Positions 16,173 to 24,100 of a stretch of 33,040 nucleotides of DNA are shown here, in pieces. The stretch lies in contig JAFMMH010000014.1 of the NCBI GenBank assembly GCA_017851655.1, positions 1-33,040 of the forward strand. Direction: 5' to 3'. Both the position numbers and the translations under genes were made by a program. The notes under the pieces were generated by a model. That model was not told the origin of the DNA. It was given only the letters and a program-made list of their open reading frames with translations, and ran no database searches. Every line of letters starts with the position of its first letter. Positions within the stretch are counted from its first letter, which is position 1. This stretch comes from Flavobacteriaceae bacterium (GTDB lineage: Bacteria > Bacteroidota > Bacteroidia > Flavobacteriales > Flavobacteriaceae).

Positions 16173-17147
16173 TTATACGAGATAGAAAAAGGTGAAAACA
16201 AATACCCAAACTAAATCGACAAAGTGCCAATAGAGTCCGACTTTTTCTACCATTTCATAATGTCCTCTTTTTTCGTAAGTTCCTAAGATGACATTAAAAA
16301 AGATAATAATGTTAATGACGACCCCAGATAATACGTGGAATCCATGAAATCCAGTAATGAAGAAAAAGAAATCAGCAAATAAACGATTCCCATACTCGTT
16401 GTGAACAAGATTAGCTCCCTCTACGACAGCTACCGCTTCATTTACCTTCGCTAAAGATTCTGATCTAGACAAAACCGTTTTCTGTCCATTTTCATCAAGA
16501 AGCTGCGTTCGAACAACTAAATTTTCATCTTCTATAAAGCCTTTTTTAACTTCAGCAAGAGCTACTGTAGGTAATGCCGTTTCACTTTGATACCAGATAC
16601 CATTACTTGGTTGGTGTGTCGCGCGATCTGTTTCTACTCCAATGGCAAATTCTTGTATTGCAGCTCTTTTTCCTGTGGTGGTGTCTACAAATTGTAAAAT
16701 TTGTCCTCCACGTGTTTCAAGAGCGCCGTATTCACCTTTGATAAAATTTTTCCATTCCCATGCTTGAGATCCAACAAATATAGCACCCCCAATGATGGTC
16801 AAAAGCATATAAAAAGTAACCTTAGATTTTTGCATGTGGTGACCTGCATCTACTGCAAGTACCATCGTTACTGAGGAAAAGATCAATACAAATGTCATTA
16901 ATGCAACATAATACATGGGTGCATCAATACCGTGTAAAAAAGGAAAGTGGGTAAAAACCTCATCGGCTATAGGCCATGAGTTAATGTTTTTAAAACGTGA
17001 AAATCCATAAGAAACTAGAAAACCTGTAAAGGTCAGGGCATCAGAAACAATGAAAAACCACATCATCAATTTTCCATAGCTCGCGTTTAGAGGTTTATTT
17101 CCTCCTCCCCAAACTTCTTCGTTCTCAGCGTTTACTGTTACTTCCAT
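16173..17147 (-). CDS. Cytochrome c oxidase subunit III (long form)
   Basis: Subunit III of a heme-copper oxidase, 324 residues. The core helices are present: about 26-48, 79-100, 109-128, 258-290 and 303-323. Conserved features include Glu131 in SQAWEW, GFHGFHV (His268, His271) and the final YWHFVDLVWVFVF. An extra hydrophilic segment of about 115 residues (roughly 138-255) is inserted between SQAWEW and the next helix; I recall similar long forms in Flavobacteriaceae. A shorter subunit III gene lies 36 bases upstream. Confidence 0.93.
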   Translation of the reverse strand: MEVTVNAENEEVWGGGNKPLNASYGKLMMWFFIVSDALTFTGFLVSYGFSRFKNINSWPIADEVFTHFPFLHGIDAPMYYVALMTFVLIFSSVTMVLAVDAGHHMQKSKVTFYMLLTIIGGAIFVGSQAWEWKNFIKGEYGALETRGGQILQFVDTTTGKRAAIQEFAIGVETDRATHQPSNGIWYQSETALPTVALAEVKKGFIEDENLVVRTQLLDENGQKTVLSRSESLAKVNEAVAVVEGANLVHNEYGNRLFADFFFFITGFHGFHVLSGVVINIIIFFNVILGTYEKRGHYEMVEKVGLYWHFVDLVWVFVFTFFYLV

Positions 17148-17183
17148 AATATCATGTTAAATTCTGTACAAATTTATTAATTT

Positions 17184-17762
17184 TTAACCGTAGAATGAAA
17201 CGAATAAAAATAAATATAGCCAAAGTATATCAAGAAAATGCCAAAAAGTAACCGCCAATTCAAAACCAAGTGTATTTCCTTCAGAATATTTTCCTTTTAA
17301 AGTCCTAAACAGTACATAGGTAACAATAATAACACCACCTGCAAGATGTGCCAGATGAAGTAATACCAAAACATATAAATAAGAAGTCGTAATAGAACTT
17401 TCTGCCCCAGTGAAATAATAACCCTGTTCAATGATTTCTCCAAATCCTTGAAATTGAAAATAAACAAATGCAAAGGCTAAAGCCAAAGTGATTAAAAGTA
17501 GTGATTGAGCTCGTTTTTTTAATTGCTCTTTGATACTCTTAAACGCTAAATAAAAAGTTCCACTACTACAAAGCATCAGTAGTGTACTCAATGTAAACGC
17601 AAAGGGTAAGTCAATCTGTTCAATCCAATCTGAACGAGAACTACTGACCACATAGGCGCTAGTTAAACCAGCAAAAGTCATGCTCATACTGATCATACCG
17701 AACCAAAGCATCATTTTCTTGGCTCGATTATTCTTTACGATTAAAGAGTCGTTTGTGTTCAT
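17184..17762 (-). CDS. Cytochrome c oxidase subunit III (short form)
   Basis: Second subunit III-type protein, 192 residues with five hydrophobic helices (about 17-38, 51-72, 85-103, 125-148, 168-190). Family signs are SYLYVLVLLHLAHLAGGV (two-His region before a glycine pair) and the final TFWHFLDILWLYLF. Its start overlaps the cyoE stop by four bases (ATGA), so translation is coupled. It is distinct from the long form and has no large insert; both may serve the same oxidase, but this cannot be settled from the window. Confidence 0.92.
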   Translation of the reverse strand: MNTNDSLIVKNNRAKKMMLWFGMISMSMTFAGLTSAYVVSSSRSDWIEQIDLPFAFTLSTLLMLCSSGTFYLAFKSIKEQLKKRAQSLLLITLALAFAFVYFQFQGFGEIIEQGYYFTGAESSITTSYLYVLVLLHLAHLAGGVIIVTYVLFRTLKGKYSEGNTLGFELAVTFWHFLDILWLYLFLFVSFYG

Positions 17763-18661
17763 TGTAATATAAATTTATCAAGTACATAAATCAGCTGAAT
17801 TCCAGTAATGTATAGTATACTTGCTCGAATTAGAAATCTTGCAGCTTTATCTGATTTTTTAGACATTAATTGAATTCCAGAATAGATGAAAAATATTCCT
17901 AAGAGTCCAACTAAAATCGTAGCGGGTAATGTTAGATAAAGTTTTCCTGTGTAATGAAAAGCGGGCAATAAAGAAATTAATACCGTCCAAAAGCTATAAA
18001 ATACAATCTGAAAAGCTGTAATCTGATCTGGATTCCCAGAAGGTAGCATTTTAAACCCTGCCTTTTCATACTGACTATGCATAACCCATCCTATAGCCCA
18101 AAAATGTGGAAATTGCCAAAAAAACTGAATCATAAATAAAACTCCAGGTTCTATTCCAAATTCATTGGTAGCAGCTACCCAACCCAGCATAAAAGGAATC
18201 GCACCCGGAAAAGCACCAACGAAAACAGATAGGGGTGTTTTTTGCTTTAGGGGGGTATACAAACATGCGTATAAAAAAATTGAAATACTTGCAAAAAAAG
18301 CAGTCTTCATATTGATAATATATAAAGAGCCTATTCCAATCAATGTCAGTATTACTCCAATAAAAAGTGCTGTATTAGGATGAATTCTATTTTTGGGTAA
18401 CGGTCTATTTTGGGTACGCTCCATCAATTTATCCAAATCTTTTTCAAAAACTTGATTGAATACATTAGAAGCTCCAACCATAGCATAGCCCCCTATGGTC
18501 AATAATAAAAGAGTACTATAATTTACCACATCTACAGCTAGGAAATACCCAGCTATAGAAGAAATAACTACAGACACAGATAGTCTGACCTTTGTAAGCT
18601 CAGTAAAGTCAGTGATATTAAACCCTGTAAGTGAAAGCAATTTAAAATTATTTTGGCGCAT
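17759..18661 (-). CDS. cyoE: Protoheme IX farnesyltransferase (heme O synthase)
   Basis: Membrane prenyltransferase of the UbiA family that adds a farnesyl group to heme b, making heme O for heme-copper oxidases. The 300 residues have the first acidic motif NVFNQVFEKDLDKLMERTQ, the following NRPLP, the second region PLKQKTPLSVFVGAFPGAIP and eight or nine helices. I use the ATG at 18661; the base triplet before it is a TTG that would add one Met. A Bacteroidota-type promoter lies just upstream, and this gene heads the cox operon. Confidence 0.95.
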   Translation of the reverse strand: MRQNNFKLLSLTGFNITDFTELTKVRLSVSVVISSIAGYFLAVDVVNYSTLLLLTIGGYAMVGASNVFNQVFEKDLDKLMERTQNRPLPKNRIHPNTALFIGVILTLIGIGSLYIINMKTAFFASISIFLYACLYTPLKQKTPLSVFVGAFPGAIPFMLGWVAATNEFGIEPGVLFMIQFFWQFPHFWAIGWVMHSQYEKAGFKMLPSGNPDQITAFQIVFYSFWTVLISLLPAFHYTGKLYLTLPATILVGLLGIFFIYSGIQLMSKKSDKAARFLIRASILYITGIQLIYVLDKFILQ

Positions 18662-18681
18662 CAACCCTCATCTTCATTTTG

Positions 18682-18712
18682 CAAAGATAGTTGACAAATA
18701 GCCAATGTCCAA
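18682..18712 (-). promoter_or_regulatory. Bacteroidota-type promoter for the cyoE-cox operon
   Basis: Read on the minus strand, TTG (18712-18710) is followed after exactly 20 bases by TATCTTTG (18689-18682). This matches the -33 TTG and -7 TAnnTTTG pattern of the Bacteroidota housekeeping sigma factor. The predicted transcript start near 18675 gives a leader of only about 14 bases before cyoE. Confidence 0.75.
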
Positions 18713-18760
18713 TCTATTTGGTATATAATAAAATCTAAAAACCGAATCCTGTTTTTACAG

Positions 18761-19480
18761 CTAATTTTGAAGTCTAAATACAATCGGTATACTAAACGGA
18801 ACCCGAACAGCACGACCTCTTTGTTTTCCGGGTGTCATTTTTGGAAGTTTAGAAATAATTCGTTGTGCTTCTTTTTCTAAGTTCTTATCTGGTCCACGCA
18901 TTCTGATATTCGTAATACTTCCGTCCTTGGATATTATAAAATTTACATATACACGTCCCTGAATTCCCATTTCTTGAGCAATTTCAGGATAACGGAAATT
19001 ATTTCGAATGTGTTTATTTATCTGTTCTTGAAAACAAGCTCTCTGTTCTGATTTCTTCACTCTTTCACAACCAGGAAAAATTGGAACATCTTCAATAACT
19101 GCAAAAGGAACATCTACTTCTTCTATTTCCTCTTCAATTTCAACATCTTCTACTTCAATAATTTCTTCATTATCTGTTTCAGATGATTCTATAATGGTTT
19201 CTTCCACTTCTTCTTCATCTTCTACAATTTCTATTTCTGTTGTAGCCTGAACTGGAGTTGGCGGCGGCGGCGGCGGGGGCGTTTTTAATTGTTCCGTAAT
19301 CGGAATTTCTTCATCATCATCGTCACTAACGTTAACTGATTGATAGTCAAAAAACACTTTTTCATAGGTTCTCCACTCAATAGCACGCCAGGATATAAAT
19401 AAAATGAAACACAAACCAATCACAAAATAGAGTGATGAGTTTTTTCTTAAATCGACCTTGGGGTTTTTTTTTATTTTCAT
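18761..19480 (-). CDS. TonB-family energy transducer (downstream copy)
   Basis: Inner-membrane-anchored protein that transmits proton-motive force to TonB-dependent outer-membrane receptors. The 239 residues have a cytoplasmic basic start, one helix (about 17-31), the EEIPITEQLKTPPPPPPP linker, then a very acidic Glu/Val stretch (about 80-125) and the TonB C-terminal domain (about 155-239). The C-terminal domain has RYPEIAQEMGIQGRVYVNF and ends in FRLQN. A Cys pair flanks its start (FPGC and RACF), common in Bacteroidota TonB proteins. The C-terminal half is nearly identical to that of the neighbouring paralogue. Confidence 0.93.
   Translation of the reverse strand: MKIKKNPKVDLRKNSSLYFVIGLCFILFISWRAIEWRTYEKVFFDYQSVNVSDDDDEEIPITEQLKTPPPPPPPTPVQATTEIEIVEDEEEVEETIIESSETDNEEIIEVEDVEIEEEIEEVDVPFAVIEDVPIFPGCERVKKSEQRACFQEQINKHIRNNFRYPEIAQEMGIQGRVYVNFIISKDGSITNIRMRGPDKNLEKEAQRIISKLPKMTPGKQRGRAVRVPFSIPIVFRLQN
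18784..19114. repeat. Direct repeat copy A (C-terminal half of tonB, downstream copy)
   Basis: This segment aligns without gaps, at a fixed offset of 823 bases, to 19607-19937. Most differences are single bases, and long runs are identical, for example the stretch from GTTCTTATCTGGTCCACGCA onward. The similarity falls sharply in the acidic linker coding part beyond 19115. Confidence 0.85.
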
Positions 19481-19535
19481 GGCTTTGGGGTTTCTCTAAA
19501 AGCCTCAAAAACAATGCCATAAAGCCGTTATTCAA

Positions 19536-19565
19536 ACAAAAAAAACCCATCATTAAGATGGGTTT
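19536..19565 (-). terminator. Rho-independent terminator of the upstream tonB gene
   Basis: AAACCCATC (19543-19551) pairs with GATGGGTTT (19557-19565) over a five-base loop, followed on the minus strand by a T-run (19542-19536). It lies 22 bases after the stop of the upstream tonB gene and separates the two paralogues, so the downstream copy probably has its own promoter in the 55 bases that follow, where I could not identify one. Confidence 0.85.
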
Positions 19566-19586
19566 TTAAATTGTTTTAACTAAATG

Positions 19587-20300
19587 TTATTGCAAACGAA
19601 ACGTAATTGGAATACTAAAAGGAACTCTAACGGCACGACCTCTTTGTTTTCCGGGTGTCATATTTGGAAGTTTAGAAATGATTCGTTGCGCTTCTTTTTC
19701 TAAGTTCTTATCTGGTCCACGCATTCTGATATTTGTAATACTTCCGTCCTTGGATATTATAAAATTAACATACACACGTCCCTGAATACCCATTTCTTGA
19801 GCAATTTCAGGATAACGAAAGTTTTTACGAATGTGTTTATTCATCTGTTCTTGAAAACAATCTCTTCGTTCTGATTTCTTCACTCTTTCACAACCAGGAA
19901 AAATTGGAACATCTTCAATAACAGCGAAGGGAACATCAACATCATCAATTTCTTCTTCGATTTCCACTTCTTCTACTTCTACAATCTCATCCTCATTCGT
20001 TTCTGTTGATTCAATTACAGTTTCTTCCACTTCTTCTTCATCTTCGACTACCTCAATTACTTCAGGAGCTGGAGGTGGCGGTGGTGGCGGTGGTGGCGGT
20101 GTTTTGAGTTGTTCTGTGATTGGAATTTCCTCATCATCTTCATCTTCTACGTTTAAGGCTTCGTATCCATAAAGACTTTTATCGTAAGTTTTCCATTCGA
20201 TAGCCTGCCATGATATAAGCAGGATTAATGCTAGTCCAATGACAAAGTAAAGACTGCTGTTTTTACTTAAATCAACTTTTTCATTTTTTTTGGGTTTCAT
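19587..20300 (-). CDS. TonB-family energy transducer (upstream copy)
   Basis: Same architecture as the downstream copy: 237 residues, one helix (about 17-31), the EEIPITEQLKTPPPP linker with a longer proline run (ten prolines, then Ala-Pro), the acidic region (about 82-125) and the TonB C-terminal domain with the FPGC/RDCF Cys pair. From about residue 125 to the end only a handful of residues differ from the paralogue (for example ERRDC for EQRAC, KLPNM for KLPKM). It is followed by a strong terminator and preceded by an inverted repeat. Confidence 0.93.
   Translation of the reverse strand: MKPKKNEKVDLSKNSSLYFVIGLALILLISWQAIEWKTYDKSLYGYEALNVEDEDDEEIPITEQLKTPPPPPPPPPPAPEVIEVVEDEEEVEETVIESTETNEDEIVEVEEVEIEEEIDDVDVPFAVIEDVPIFPGCERVKKSERRDCFQEQMNKHIRKNFRYPEIAQEMGIQGRVYVNFIISKDGSITNIRMRGPDKNLEKEAQRIISKLPNMTPGKQRGRAVRVPFSIPITFRLQ
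19607..19937. repeat. Direct repeat copy B (C-terminal half of tonB, upstream copy)
   Basis: Partner of 18784-19114 at a fixed offset of 823 bases with no insertions or deletions visible. Identity includes many third codon positions, while the flanking 5' halves of the genes differ freely at third positions. Confidence 0.85.
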
Positions 20301-20312
20301 AGTAAACCAATA

Positions 20313-20331
20313 TTTAGTTAGCTAAACTAAA
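20313..20331. promoter_or_regulatory. Inverted repeat before the upstream tonB gene
   Basis: The 19-base element has TTAGCTAA as a perfect palindromic core and outer arms TTTAG and CTAAA offset by one base. It lies 12-31 bases before the tonB start and is followed on the plus strand by an A-run. An operator site, perhaps for an iron or nutrient regulator, is possible; it does not match a Fur box that I can recognise. Confidence 0.3.
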
Positions 20332-20352
20332 AAAAAAACTAAAACAAACAAG

Positions 20353-20748
20353 TTAATTGTCAATAGAATAATAAAAAAAACGTTTAGAGATCAACCACGC
20401 ACAAAACCCTCCAAAAAGGTTTGCGATAAGATCAACAAAATCAAAGTGTCTCTGAAATATTGGAATTAATTGTAAAATTTCCGTGCACACCCCTATGAGC
20501 ATGGCATAAACATAAGCTTTCAGAAGAGTATTAGTATGGGTGTAAAAAGCAAAAAAATATAGTAGGGTAAGACCAAAATAGCCAATAAAATGAAGTACCA
20601 AATCTGCTCTTATAAAAAGTATGTCCCACGGCTGACTGTCTTCTCCAGGAGGTTTTAAACTTAAAAATAGGAGCGAAAAAGTAGCAAAAAGTGCAACTAC
20701 TTTGAATAGTTTATCCGCCTGTAATAATTGATGAATACGCTTCTGCAT
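20353..20748 (-). CDS. VanZ-like membrane protein
   Basis: Small VanZ-family membrane protein, 131 residues with four helices (about 15-33, 46-68, 72-92, 106-122). Family signs are the HFIGYFGLTLLYFFAF segment, the conserved GVCTEILQLIP and the end DFVDLIANLFGGFCAW. The biochemical role of such VanZ-like proteins is not established; the vancomycin-cluster VanZ gives teicoplanin resistance, but this does not imply resistance here. Its start lies 38 bases inside gcvH in another frame, so translation is probably coupled. Confidence 0.85.
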   Translation of the reverse strand: MQKRIHQLLQADKLFKVVALFATFSLLFLSLKPPGEDSQPWDILFIRADLVLHFIGYFGLTLLYFFAFYTHTNTLLKAYVYAMLIGVCTEILQLIPIFQRHFDFVDLIANLFGGFCAWLISKRFFYYSIDN

Positions 20749-21094
20749 CTAAAAGATTTTGAATTTCTGAAGGATCACTCAATTTTAATTTGATCATCCA
20801 TCCAGAGCCATATGCATCTTCGTTTACCGTTTCAGGTGCATCTTCTAAAAATTCATTCACTTCAATGATTGTTCCTGAGAGTGGCATAAATAAATCTGAA
20901 ACTGTTTTTACAGCTTCAACGGTTCCAAAAACCTCTTCAGCAGCCAATGTTTCGTCTAAAGTTTCAACTTCGACATAAACGATATCTCCAAGCTCTCCTT
21001 GTGCAAAGTCGGTAATTCCAATGGTAGCTTCATCTCCTTCAATTTTTATCCACTCGTGATCCTTAGTGTATTTTAAATCGGCTGGTATATTCAT
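20711..21094 (-). CDS. gcvH: Glycine cleavage system H protein
   Basis: Lipoyl-carrying shuttle that moves the aminomethyl group between the P, T and L proteins of glycine cleavage. The 127 residues are normal length; the start is the family-typical NIPADLKYTKDHEWIKI, and the lipoylated lysine is Lys63 in FGTVEAVKTVSDLFMP. The other glycine cleavage genes are not in this window. It follows sprA by 51 bases and has its own possible promoter there. A lipoyl donor role outside glycine cleavage is also possible. Confidence 0.97.
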   Translation of the reverse strand: MNIPADLKYTKDHEWIKIEGDEATIGITDFAQGELGDIVYVEVETLDETLAAEEVFGTVEAVKTVSDLFMPLSGTIIEVNEFLEDAPETVNEDAYGSGWMIKLKLSDPSEIQNLLDAEAYSSIITGG

Positions 21095-21111
21095 TTGTTT
21101 TTATTATGTCA

Positions 21112-21119
21112 CAAATGTA
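21112..21119 (-). promoter_or_regulatory. Possible -7 promoter element of gcvH
   Basis: TACATTTG on the minus strand matches TAnnTTTG and sits 18 bases before the gcvH start. No TTG is present at the usual 17-23 base distance upstream, so the promoter call rests on the -7 box alone. Confidence 0.45.
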
Positions 21120-21145
21120 AAAGAAATCTCTTATTCCTGATGAAA

Positions 21146-24100
21146 TTAATTTCCAAAGTTATAACGTACAGTAAATCCAGTTCGAATACTTGTTTGAGGA
21201 AATGCAGTAGAAATTGCAAATTCAGAAAAATTATGGTCATAAAAGAAAAGGGCTGTTAGATTTCTAGACAAGGCATAATCCGCTCCAATTTTTATGGCTA
21301 ATAATCTTTGGCCTGCAGTAACCTGATTGTTGTCGAATTCTAAATTTCTCAACACTGTTATATTGTCTCTATAAGATAAATCAGCTTTTATATTTAAATC
21401 TCCTTTAAGTGTAACTCTTCGACCTCCAAAGTTCGTTCTAAAACGAAGATCTTTCACACGATAACCTAGACCTACAATGTATTCATCTCCATTAGATTCC
21501 GTTATTAGATTATTATCTAAACTCAATGAAATAGCACGTTCTTTTCGAAGTTCAGCGAGTAATTTTAAGGAATTATTCATTTCCATATCCAATCGGATCA
21601 AGGGGTTGAATTGTTCTACCAAATTAACATTAGAATACAATTTCTTAGGAATAACATTCCCTAATTTATCTGTTAGATTTGGCTGATCGGGATCAAAATC
21701 AAAGTTGGTTTGAAAGTTCGTTAAAGTATAGCTTGCTCTATAGGCATGGTTTATTGATAAACGAGAAAATATTTTCGAAATTGATTTGAAATTTGTCAAT
21801 CCTGTAAATTTTAAATTCCAATTTGGTAGTGGTACGCTTTTTATCGTATTGAGTTCAATTTGTTCTGGATTTGCACCCGAATAAGCTGCTATAAAGGAAT
21901 GTAAGAGAACTTCTTGCTGATTTTTTCCAAACCCTAAAGGATAACCTTCTTCATTTTTACCTAAGTTCGCAAGAGTTGTATTTTGAGCTAATCGCTCGGC
22001 AATCTGAAAACGAAATGATCTGAAATTTTCAAAATTACTATTCATTGCTCCCCTAGAAGGTTTAAAGGATGTACGAAGTAAAATGGTTGACATTCCAAAA
22101 TTTCCAAAAACATTTGAATTTCTAGGAATATAATTTTGATCTGAAACTCTAAAATTTTCCATGCGATTTTCCATATAATCACGTTCCGCATTAAAATCAA
22201 TTATCAACCCTTTCAAGGGAACTACTTGAGCCGTTGCTTTAAACTTACTCGAATGCATTTGAGTAAACGATTGATTAAAACTAGGATAACCTGTCAACCA
22301 CCCCTGCCTTGCGGCCTCATAGCGAATATCTGCTTGGCTCCCTAAAGTGTAGCCTAAAGTAGGCATAAGCCCTCCAGCAAAACCAACTGAAGGTAAATAT
22401 CCCGGCAGCACTGAACCATTATTCTCACTATAACTCATCTGGACTCGCTTAATTAAAGTCAAAACATCTACTAAACTTGTTAAACTCTTTTTCAGCAGTG
22501 GATTCTTTTTAGCAAGTGTGTCGTTTGGTTTTCTTGCTGCTTGTGTTCTAGAATTAAAAGGATTTTTGGAGGACTTTAATCCAAGCACGGAGTATAATTT
22601 AGCAAAAGAAAATGCTGCTGTCAAATTTTTAATATTGTTATTCTGAAGTGTGTTCACAATACCTAAAGGAATCCCTTCCTCACTAAATACATTTGCTAAT
22701 GCTTCAGATCCCCGTTGCCAATTAAAATTTCCTGTATAATTATATGTTGCATCTACAAAACTCAAAAACGGTATGTACTGAAAAGGAAGCTTGTAATTTA
22801 ATGTAAGTGTTTGGAGATGATTATTGGGTTCGCCCATGTCCAAAAGCCCCTGCCAAAGGGCATTATTATCTGGCTGAAAAGAGTTTGATAATTCATTCCC
22901 CATTAAGTTATTCTGACGGATAATACTGCTGGTAGTGGCATTGAAATTAAAACGGAGAGAACGAGTCAAATTATGACTGAGGGCATAGTTATAATCAAAT
23001 AAGAAATTACGTTGTTGTAGATTTGGTAAACTGCGTTGTAAAGAAGTATCTAGACCCTCCAAATATACTTGTCTAAATTTTTGATTATTCAAAATTCGAT
23101 TAACATTTGCTGAAGCCTGCAATGAAGTTGGCAACAAATTAAAGTTGAGTTGCTGCAACCATTGCCAGTATTTTTTCCGATTAAAAAACTTGATTTTTTT
23201 AAAGGGCTCTAGAGGTTTAGAGTTGAAGGAGTATCCATAATTGGAACCGATTAGCATATTAAATTCTTCCTGTCTCTCTATTTCGTAATCACGGTGAAGT
23301 AATTCATTGTAAGCATAAGAAAAATCAAAATTTTCAGGATTATAAAATCGGGAAGTACCGCTTCCACTACTATTTTTTCTTATCCCAATCATGCTTATGC
23401 TTTTCCTTCGTGTGTAATCTATCGCCTGACTTCTTATCGAATCTTTCTGTGTGGCTCTCTGAGCAGTTTCAAGCCGGTCTTCCAACCTTATGTCCTGATA
23501 AAAAGGGTCGTATTCAGGTGTGATGTACGTTTCTCCGTTAGCAAAACTCAAGGGCAACTGTAGCCCCCATTTTTTTGGAGTAAGTTGTCCTAAATTTACG
23601 TTGGCAATAACATCATATTGGAGAAATTCTTCACGAGTTCTTTCATTTGGGGACTGGTCTATACTCCCAAATCCTATACTTGAATACCTCCCAGTTGCAG
23701 AGAAAGTTGCGAAATCCGCAAGGTTTCCGTCAAGAGCTCCTACAGCAGCCCATCCTCCTTGACTATCTATACCCGAAATCCGCAATTCGTTAAACCAAAC
23801 CTCTCCACACAAAACATCTCCGAGCTGTGTTGATGGATTTTTAACTCCTATCATTAGAGTTTTTATACTCCCCAACGAAGGGTTTCCTCGAATAGCAAAT
23901 TTGTATTTTTTAGCTCCTGGAAGTTGACTGATCGGCGAAAACTCCTGAATAGGGTTAAGCTCTTCATCAAAATATAAGGTCTCCCCCAAACCTAGTTTTT
24001 GAAGCGCAATGGCCTTTAATTTTGCGAGTAAGTCTATTGGCACTTCTATAGAATTCGATTCTGGATTCCAAACCTCTTCTGAGGTTAGTCTATTAGATGT

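Noticed and set aside
16156-16230. Upstream extension of the subunit IV gene to an ATG at 16230
   Set aside because: The extra 25 residues overlap the subunit III coding end and do not resemble a subunit IV N-terminus, whereas the ATG at 16155 gives the normal start.
18736-18757. TAAAAAC and GTTTTTA inverted repeat after the downstream tonB gene as a terminator
   Set aside because: Only one G-C pair in a 7-base stem with an 8-base loop, so it is unlikely to be stable; AT-rich chance pairing is common in this sequence.
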